This document shows, piece after piece, positions 54,874 to 60,499 of a DNA stretch of 60,499 nt. The notes beneath the pieces are model-generated. The model searched no databases. It had not been told where the DNA came from and was given only the letters and a program-made list of their open reading frames with translations. The translations under genes and the position numbers were made by a program. Source of the stretch: Pseudomonas batumici (lineage in GTDB: Bacteria; Pseudomonadota; Gammaproteobacteria; Pseudomonadales; Pseudomonadaceae); the NCBI RefSeq assembly GCF_000820515.1, contig NZ_JXDG01000039.1:1-60499 (forward strand), read 5' to 3'. Numbering within the stretch: position 1 is the first letter of the stretch; every line of letters starts with the position of its first letter.

Positions 54874-54909
54874 AAGGGTGAGCAACCACCTTTGTGAATG
54901 CTCACCCTT
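54874..54909 (-). terminator. Terminator of the second DctA-type gene
   Basis: Stem AAGGGTGAGCA (54874-54884) / TGCTCACCCTT (54899-54909); on the minus strand a T-rich run follows. It lies 28 bp after the carrier's stop. Confidence 0.85.
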
Positions 54910-54936
54910 CGATCTTGAACCCGCCCAGCGAACGGG

Positions 54937-56241
54937 TCAGACCGTCAGCGGTTTCTCCCCTGTGCGATCCGATGTATCTCGCCCGTCGGCAACGCGCCCG
55001 GCTTCATCCTCGCTCACCAATTCCCCTTCCCACTTGGCCACCACCGCCGTTGCAATCGAGTTGCCCACAGCGTTGGTCGCCGAGCGGCCCATATCGAGGA
55101 ACGTGTCGACCCCCAGAATCAACAACAAGCCGGCTTCCGGAATATCGAACTGGGTCAGGGTCGCGGCGATGACTACCAGCGAAGCACGCGGCACGCCAGC
55201 CATGCCTTTGGAGGTGAGCATCAGCGTCAACAGCATGCTGATCTGCGTGCCGATGGACATCTCGATGCCATACGCCTGCGCAATGAACAACACGGCAAAC
55301 GTGCAGTACATCATCGAGCCGTCCAGATTGAAGGAATAGCCCATGGGCATGACGAAACTCGAGATTCTGCGCTTGACTCCAAAACGATCCAGCGCATGGA
55401 GAATCTTCGGGTAAGCCGACTCGGAACTGGCCGTGGCGAAAGACAGAAGGAAAGCCTCTCTGATCAGCACCACCAATTTGAATACACGCCGCCCCAGGAA
55501 CATCCAGCCGGCAAATATCAGCATCGTCCAGAGCACGATCAACCCAAAATAGAAGTCGCGCATGAAGACCGCGAACTTGACCAGAATGTAGAGCCCGTTG
55601 ACCGCCACGGTCGCTGCCATAGCTGCCATCACCGCCAGCGGTGCAAGTTTCATCACATAGCCGGTGACCTTCAACATCGCGTGGGACAGGTCCTCGATGA
55701 CATTCACCAACCGCTCGGTTTTCTTGCCCAAGGAGGCCAGAGCGACACCGAAAAATATCGAGAACACCACGATCTGCAAGATTTCATTGGTGGCCATGGC
55801 CTCCGCGAACGACCTGGGCACCAAGTGCGTGGCGAAATCCTTGAGGGTGAACACCGAGGTTTGCAAGTTGGTCACGCTGGTCACATCTGGCAATGGCAAG
55901 CCCAGGTTGTGCCCCGGCTGCAGCAGGTTGGCCATGACCAGCCCCACCGACAGCGAAAGCAATGAAGCGGTGACAAACCAGGCCAGCGCTTTGCCGAATA
56001 CCCGGCCGACAGCACTTGCATCACCCATATGCGCGATACCCACCACCAGTGTCGAGAACACCAGGGGGCCGATGAGCATTTTGATCAGGCGTAGAAAGAC
56101 GTCGGAGACGATCGAGATGTAACTGGCAACCTTGGTCGCCATCGCTTTGTCCGGGAAGTTGAGGAAAATCATGTAGCCGATAAGGATCCCCAGCAGCATG
56201 GCGATCAGAATGCCTGCCGCAGCCGGTAGCCTGTTTTTCAT
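54937..56241 (-). CDS. DctA-type dicarboxylate:cation symporter (second copy)
   Basis: A 434-residue carrier of the dicarboxylate/amino acid:cation symporter family. The hairpin serine motif is FATASSESAYPKIL and the helix-7 motif NLDGSMMYCTF. The start at 56241 (MKNRLPAAAG) follows AGGTG; a 20-codon extension is possible but unsupported. It is transcribed away from the ThDP decarboxylase genes, sharing a 483-bp regulatory region with them. It probably imports the acid handled by the decarboxylase/CoA branch. It shares little beyond family motifs with the copy at 35783. Confidence 0.92.
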   Translation of the reverse strand: MKNRLPAAAGILIAMLLGILIGYMIFLNFPDKAMATKVASYISIVSDVFLRLIKMLIGPLVFSTLVVGIAHMGDASAVGRVFGKALAWFVTASLLSLSVGLVMANLLQPGHNLGLPLPDVTSVTNLQTSVFTLKDFATHLVPRSFAEAMATNEILQIVVFSIFFGVALASLGKKTERLVNVIEDLSHAMLKVTGYVMKLAPLAVMAAMAATVAVNGLYILVKFAVFMRDFYFGLIVLWTMLIFAGWMFLGRRVFKLVVLIREAFLLSFATASSESAYPKILHALDRFGVKRRISSFVMPMGYSFNLDGSMMYCTFAVLFIAQAYGIEMSIGTQISMLLTLMLTSKGMAGVPRASLVVIAATLTQFDIPEAGLLLILGVDTFLDMGRSATNAVGNSIATAVVAKWEGELVSEDEAGRVADGRDTSDRTGEKPLTV

Positions 56242-56724
56242 AGAGCACCTGTTGTCGTGTTTCTGGAAATAGCCGGGAACAACATCCCCTTGATCAGGCA
56301 ATGGCCATCAAAGGACGGTGTGCTACCGACGTACTAAGGAATGAACAAGGCAAGTGCAAAATGCCGATACCGGCAGGCCGAGGGTGGATGCGAGCGAAAC
56401 AGATCATGGACAGATGACAGGACGGGACAAGCCAACTGCAGGAGGCTGTTATACATAGGTGCAACCCTCGGATCTTATAGTTGTAGTTGCGTCAGTTACG
56501 CGCCGTAACGACGTTGCCGGAAAACTACCCTAGTCCTGCCCCCTCAATAAGAGCGGATCTCGCTCTAGCTGTTATGCCCAAATGTTATGGCGCAACGGCC
56601 ACCCCTCCACCGCACAGCTATACAAAATGGGCATATCTCAAAGACAAAAACGGTAGTCGTCGTTCGCTTCATGCCCTTCCAGAATGAGGCACAACACAAA
56701 AACTGCTGTGCTTGGGAGACTGGC
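56242..56724. other. Divergent regulatory region, 483 bp
   Basis: It lies between the second DctA-type gene and the ThDP decarboxylase operon. It holds a palindrome (56495-56509) and a CTTATAGTTG promoter-like box (near 56474). No regulator gene is adjacent. A short frame ahead of the decarboxylase ATG (from 56587) has no ribosome site and is not called. Confidence 0.5.
56495..56509. promoter_or_regulatory. Palindrome, candidate operator
   Basis: GTTACG-CGC-CGTAAC, a perfect 6-bp inverted repeat, lies midway between the divergent DctA-type and decarboxylase genes, just after an AT-rich box. It could bind a dimeric regulator encoded elsewhere. Confidence 0.4.
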
Positions 56725-57264
56725 ATGTCAACAGAAGCTGAACAAACCGTGGGGCAGGATTGGCAGGAGGACGTATTCCGCGTACTCAAGGCCCATGACG
56801 TTAAACATGTGGTCTTCGTACCGGATGCAGGTCACTCGGCGGCCATCCGCATGTCGTATGCAGACCCGGACATCAAGGCCGTCGTCCTCACCACAGAAGA
56901 GGAAGGTATCGGCTACCTCGCCGGTGCCTGGCTCGGCGGTGAACGTGGTGCGCTGCTGATGCAATCCAGCGGTGTCGGCAACTGCATCAACACCCTGGCA
57001 CTTCAGGTCTGCGCAGGCTTCCCGCTGCTGATGGTGGTCACCATGCGCGGCGACTGGGCCGAATTCAACGCCTGGCAGAACCCCATGGGTCAGGCTACCG
57101 AGGCCTCCCTGAACCTGATGAAGGTCATGACTTGGCGCGCCGATGATCCGAAAGACGTCGCCCCACTGCTGCACGGTGCCGCCACCATGGCATTCAACGG
57201 TGATTCTTCCTGTGCCCTGCTGCTCGGTCAGCGTCTGATTGGAGAAAAGAAATGGGTCAAGTAA
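56725..57264 (+). CDS. ThDP decarboxylase alpha subunit (ComD/sulfopyruvate decarboxylase-like)
   Basis: A 179-residue N-terminal (PYR-type) subunit of a split thiamine-diphosphate decarboxylase, resembling sulfopyruvate decarboxylase ComD and the N-terminal half of phosphonopyruvate decarboxylase. It contributes the cofactor-activating Glu, seen in LTTEEEGIGYLAGAWLGG. The start at 56725 has GGGAG seven bases upstream. It overlaps the beta-subunit gene by 13 bases. The family acts on 2-oxo acids with an acidic group at C3; the actual substrate here is unknown. No sulfonate genes are in the window. Confidence 0.88.
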   Translation: MSTEAEQTVGQDWQEDVFRVLKAHDVKHVVFVPDAGHSAAIRMSYADPDIKAVVLTTEEEGIGYLAGAWLGGERGALLMQSSGVGNCINTLALQVCAGFPLLMVVTMRGDWAEFNAWQNPMGQATEASLNLMKVMTWRADDPKDVAPLLHGAATMAFNGDSSCALLLGQRLIGEKKWVK

Positions 57265-57848
57265 GCGCAAACCACGCCCTGTGCCGTCGCGAAGTGGTCA
57301 AGGCCTTGCTGGCCGACCGCAAGGACGTGCTGGTCGTGACCGGCCTGGGATCGGCGTCCTACGACGTCATGGCGGCCGGTGACCATGATCTGAATTACTA
57401 CCTCTGGGCCGCCATGGGCAGTGCAATCACCGTCGGCCTGGGCCTGGCCAACGCCCAGCCGGACAAATCGGTAGTCGTGATCACCGGTGACGGTGAACTG
57501 CTGATGGGCTTTGGTGCGCTGGCCACCGTCGCGCTGCAAAAGCCCGTCAACCTGACCATAGCCGTGCTCGACAACGGCCATTTCGGTGAGACCGGCATGC
57601 AGGTCAGTCATGCAGGTTTCGGCATCCAGCTCGATCAGGTCGCCAAGACCTGCGGCTTTAGCTGGACCGATGAAATCCGCGATATGGAAGGCGTACACAA
57701 CCTACGCGAGCGCTTCGCAACGCGCGATGGAGTCAAGCTCGCGACGATCAAGATCAAAGCGGAAAACCCGCCACGGGTGCTGCCGCCGCGTGATGGTAAC
57801 TACATCAAGAATCGCTTTCGGGCTGCGCTGGGTTTCAACCCGATCTGA
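57252..57848 (+). CDS. ThDP decarboxylase beta subunit (ComE/sulfopyruvate decarboxylase-like)
   Basis: A 198-residue C-terminal (PP-type) subunit. The cofactor-binding motif GDG...N is intact (GDGELLMGFG, then LDNGHFGETG). It completes the active site with the alpha subunit encoded just upstream in an overlapping frame. The product would be an aldehyde or, if another enzyme intervenes, an acid. The next gene, 66 bp downstream, is an acyl-CoA dehydrogenase, which makes this an unusual neighbourhood for a ComDE-type enzyme. No aldehyde dehydrogenase is visible. Confidence 0.9.
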   Translation: MGQVSANHALCRREVVKALLADRKDVLVVTGLGSASYDVMAAGDHDLNYYLWAAMGSAITVGLGLANAQPDKSVVVITGDGELLMGFGALATVALQKPVNLTIAVLDNGHFGETGMQVSHAGFGIQLDQVAKTCGFSWTDEIRDMEGVHNLRERFATRDGVKLATIKIKAENPPRVLPPRDGNYIKNRFRAALGFNPI

Positions 57849-57914
57849 TTGCTCTATGCCCGAACCCGCTCACGCAGGGCAGATGCTGTGCGTGACGCGT
57901 TGAGGAAAATAATA

Positions 57915-59078
57915 ATGACTGACAGCAACTCTGAAGAACTCAATGCCATTCGCGAGGGCGTACGCGCCCTGTGCGGCGAATTCGATGCCGCCTACTGGCG
58001 CAAGGTCGATGAAGAGAAAGGTTTCCCCGAAGCCTTCGTCAACGCCATGACCGAAGCTGGTTGGCTGTCGGCAATGATCCCTGAGGAATACGGCGGTTCC
58101 GGCCTGGGCCTGGCCGAAGCCTCGGTGATTCTCGAGGAAGTGAACCGCTGCGGCGGCAACTCCGGCACGGTGCATGGCCAGATGTACAACATGTTCACCC
58201 TATTGAGGCACGGCAGCGAGGCGCAGAAAAGCTTCTATCTGCCGAAGCTGGCCAGCGGCGAACTGCGCCTGCAATCGATGGGTGTCACCGAACCCACCAC
58301 CGGCACCGACACCACCAGGATCAAGACCACTGCCGTGCGCAAGGACGACAAGTACGTGATCAACGGCCAGAAGGTGTGGATCTCGCGGATCCAGCATTCC
58401 GACCTGATGATCCTGCTGGCGCGCACCACGCCGCTGGCCGAGGTGCAGAAGAAATCCGAGGGCATGTCGATTTTCCTGGTCGACCTGCGCGAAGCCATCG
58501 GCAACGGCCTGACCGTGCAGCCGATCGCCAACATGGTCAACCACGAGACCAACGAGCTGTTCTTCGACAACCTGGAAATCCCTGCCGACAGCCTGATCGG
58601 CGAGGAAGGCAAGGGCTTCCGCTACATCCTCGACGGGCTGAATGCCGAACGCACGCTGATCGCCGCCGAATGCATCGGTGACGGTCGCTGGTTTATCGAA
58701 AAGGCCAGCGCCTATGCCCGTGACCGGGTGGTGTTCGGTCGGCCGATCGGGCAGAACCAGGGCGTGCAGTTCCCGATTGCCGAAGCGCATATCGAGATCG
58801 AGGCGGCCGACCTGATGCGCTGGCGCGCCTGCGAGGAATACGACAGCGGGCAGAACGCCGGGGCCAGCGCCAACATGGCCAAGTACCTGGCGGCCAAGGC
58901 CTCTTGGGAAGCAGCCAACGCCTGCCTGCAGACCCACGGCGGTTTCGGCTTCGCCTGCGAATACGACGTCGAGCGCAAGTTCCGCGAGACCCGCCTGTAC
59001 CAGGTGGCGCCGATCTCCACCAACCTGATCCTGTCCTATGTGGCCGAGCACCTGCTTGAGCTGCCGCGCTCCTTCTAA
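57915..59078 (+). CDS. Acyl-CoA dehydrogenase (isovaleryl-CoA-dehydrogenase-like base position)
   Basis: A 387-residue flavoprotein that desaturates an acyl-CoA at C2-C3 and passes electrons to ETF. The FAD-binding segments SMGVTEPTTGTDTT and KVWISRIQ are present. At the usual catalytic-Glu position near residue 366 the sequence is QVAPIST, lacking Glu. Glu245 in GLNAERTLIA aligns with the base of isovaleryl- and long-chain-type enzymes. The ATG at 57915 has GAGGA eight bases upstream. It is followed by a CoA-transferase and etfB, so the substrate is probably a small acid activated by CoA transfer. Confidence 0.9.
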   Translation: MTDSNSEELNAIREGVRALCGEFDAAYWRKVDEEKGFPEAFVNAMTEAGWLSAMIPEEYGGSGLGLAEASVILEEVNRCGGNSGTVHGQMYNMFTLLRHGSEAQKSFYLPKLASGELRLQSMGVTEPTTGTDTTRIKTTAVRKDDKYVINGQKVWISRIQHSDLMILLARTTPLAEVQKKSEGMSIFLVDLREAIGNGLTVQPIANMVNHETNELFFDNLEIPADSLIGEEGKGFRYILDGLNAERTLIAAECIGDGRWFIEKASAYARDRVVFGRPIGQNQGVQFPIAEAHIEIEAADLMRWRACEEYDSGQNAGASANMAKYLAAKASWEAANACLQTHGGFGFACEYDVERKFRETRLYQVAPISTNLILSYVAEHLLELPRSF

Positions 59079-59153
59079 GTGATCGGCGCAACACCCCAGC
59101 GCGTCGGCCCAGGCAGGCGCCGCCGGGGATCCATGACAAGAGAGGTAACAATC

Positions 59154-60356
59154 ATGAGCCAATCCAAAGGCCTGCGTCCGCTCGATGGCATTACCGTCGT
59201 CAGCCTTGAGCATGCGATTGCCGCCCCCTTTTGCACCCGACAACTGGCCGACCTGGGCGCCCGCGTGATCAAGGTCGAACGTCCGGGCACAGGCGATTTC
59301 GCCAGAGGCTACGACCAACGCGTCAACGGCTTGGCCTCGCACTTCGTCTGGACCAATCGCTCGAAAGAGAGCCTGACCCTGGACCTGAAGCAGGATTCGG
59401 CCAGCGAGGTACTGGACCGTTTGCTCGGCAGTGCCGACGTCCTGGTACAGAACCTGGCACCCGGTGCTGCCGCACGAATGGGGCTGTCCTTTGAGACCTT
59501 GCATCAGCGATTTCCACGCCTGATTGTCTGTGACATTTCAGGCTATGGCGTCGGTGGCCCCTATGAAAAGAAAAAAGCCTATGACCTGTTGATCCAGAGC
59601 GAAGGCGGATTTCTCTCGGTCACCGGCGGCCCAGGCGATGAAGAAACGGCCAAGGCCGGATGTTCGATCGCCGATATCGCGGCCGGCATGTACGCCTACA
59701 CCGGCATTCTGTCTGCCCTGCTGTTGCGTGAACGTACCGGCGAAGGTAGCCACCTCGATGTGTCCATGCTGGAAAGCCTGGTCGAGTGGATGAACTACCC
59801 GATGTACTACGCCTACAACGGAGCACCGCCGCCGCCTCGTGCTGGCGCCGCGCACGCCACCATTTACCCCTACGGCCCCTTCCCTGTCGGTGACGGCACC
59901 ACCGTGATGCTGGGACTGCAAAACGAGCGTGAATGGCAGCTGTTTTGCGAGAAGGTACTGCTTCAACCCGAACTGGCCAAAGACGAGCGCTTCTCTGCCA
60001 ACTTCAAGCGTGTCGAAAACCGTAATGCGTTACGGGAACTGATCATTGCAGCGTTCTCCACGCTCAACTTCGAGGCGGTGATCGATCGCCTTGACCATGC
60101 GCAAATCGCCAATGCCCGGGTGAACGACATGCAAGGCGTCTGGGGCCATCCACAACTTCAGGCCCGAGAACGCTGGCGAGCAGTTGAAACCTCTGCAGGC
60201 TCCATTCCGAGCCTGATTCCACCCGGCAGCAACAGCGCGTTCGAGCCCCGTATGGATGCTGTGCCGGGTCTTGGCCAGCACACCGAACAGGTGCTCAGGG
60301 AACTGGGGCTGGGAGCCGACCGCATTGAACAAATGCGCGCTGCCGGAGCGATTTAG
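59154..60356 (+). CDS. CaiB/BaiF-family CoA-transferase (second copy)
   Basis: A 400-residue family III CoA-transferase. The catalytic Asp fits residue 174 (CSIADIAAG), with the N-terminal VVSLEHAIAAPFCTRQLADLGARVIKVE typical of the family. The ATG at 59154 follows GAGGT; longer reading upstream is unsupported. It lies 75 bp after the acyl-CoA dehydrogenase gene and 63 bp before etfB, so it probably supplies the acyl-CoA that the dehydrogenase oxidises. It resembles glutarate/itaconate-type CoA transferases more than racemases, by context only. Confidence 0.9.
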   Translation: MSQSKGLRPLDGITVVSLEHAIAAPFCTRQLADLGARVIKVERPGTGDFARGYDQRVNGLASHFVWTNRSKESLTLDLKQDSASEVLDRLLGSADVLVQNLAPGAAARMGLSFETLHQRFPRLIVCDISGYGVGGPYEKKKAYDLLIQSEGGFLSVTGGPGDEETAKAGCSIADIAAGMYAYTGILSALLLRERTGEGSHLDVSMLESLVEWMNYPMYYAYNGAPPPPRAGAAHATIYPYGPFPVGDGTTVMLGLQNEREWQLFCEKVLLQPELAKDERFSANFKRVENRNALRELIIAAFSTLNFEAVIDRLDHAQIANARVNDMQGVWGHPQLQARERWRAVETSAGSIPSLIPPGSNSAFEPRMDAVPGLGQHTEQVLRELGLGADRIEQMRAAGAI

Positions 60357-60419
60357 CCACGCGCTGATAACCCGCAGCCTGAATGCAACAATCAAACAGT
60401 TTCGAGAGAACACTGCCCA

Positions 60420-60499
60420 ATGAAGATCCTGGTAGCTGTCAAACGCGTTGTCGATTACAACGTCAAGGTTCGCGTCAAGGCGGACAATTCCGGCGTCGA
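60420..60499 (+). CDS. etfB: Electron transfer flavoprotein beta subunit, partial
   Basis: The window ends after 26 complete codons, starting MKILVAVKRVVDYNVKVRVK, the typical EtfB N-terminus. ETF takes electrons from the acyl-CoA dehydrogenase encoded upstream. An etfA gene is expected beyond the window. A dedicated ETF for this operon would be notable because Pseudomonas already has a housekeeping pair. Confidence 0.85.
   Translation, partial: MKILVAVKRVVDYNVKVRVKADNSGV

Noticed and set aside
56587..56724. 46-codon upstream extension of the ThDP alpha subunit
   Set aside because: No ribosome site at its start and no family similarity; the ATG at 56725 is well supported.

Overview
The window looks like chromosomal DNA of a Pseudomonas from the fluorescens group. 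The evidence is the high GC, an OprD-family porin, a CstA carriage typical of the genus, a REP doublet with the CTGTAGGAGC end, AAYAAYAA motifs of the Hfq/Crc type in front of catabolic genes, and many LysR regulators beside small transport-plus-enzyme operons. No tRNA, rRNA, CRISPR or complete insertion sequence was seen. It is a metabolic accessory region that strings together catabolic modules, sensory proteins and two metal-resistance operons.

Layout. 0-10 kb: a chemoreceptor cut by the window edge, a PAS-GGDEF-EAL protein followed by an orphan response regulator, a Cache histidine kinase/response regulator pair, and the divergent pyruvate-type carrier gene cstA. 9.4-15.6 kb: the four-carbon acid sugar module (DeoR regulator, ltnD-otnK-otnC-gntP-like-otnI). 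15.7-18.1 kb: a MITE-like repeat touching the stop codon of a second chemoreceptor, then a CBS-domain protein. 18.5-25.5 kb: LysR, MHS-type carrier, AstE/AspA-like deacylase, OprD porin and a third chemoreceptor. 25.6-28.9 kb: a Gfo/Idh/MocA dehydrogenase and an IolE-like TIM-barrel protein divergent from a LacI regulator. 29-35.7 kb: an IorAB-type molybdenum hydroxylase, an AT-rich mono-heme cytochrome c, a UPF0303 protein, a quinone-oxidoreductase-like protein and an alpha/beta hydrolase under a TetR regulator. 35.8-41.7 kb: a LysR-controlled operon of CaiB CoA-transferase, HMG-CoA lyase, VOC protein, 2-hydroxyacid dehydrogenase and DctA-type carrier. 41.7-46.1 kb: a gene remnant, a REP pair, rcnR-rcnA and chrB-chrA.

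46.1-60.5 kb is the most unusual part. Four RraA-like aldolase/decarboxylase genes, a class I aminotransferase, an MFS carrier, a DctA-type carrier, a split ThDP decarboxylase resembling sulfopyruvate/phosphonopyruvate decarboxylase, an acyl-CoA dehydrogenase, a CaiB CoA-transferase and the start of etfB lie together with two LysR regulators. Two of the RraA-like proteins (genes at 48768 and 54080) are about 80% identical. I infer a peripheral pathway for one or more acidic amino or 2-oxo acids in which transamination yields a 4-hydroxy-2-oxo acid for RraA cleavage, or a 2-oxo diacid that is decarboxylated, activated with CoA and dehydrogenated. The substrate cannot be read from the sequence.

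Starts were chosen from ribosome binding sites and family N-termini, so many genes are shorter than the longest open frame. All functional assignments rest on motifs and family knowledge; no database search was possible.
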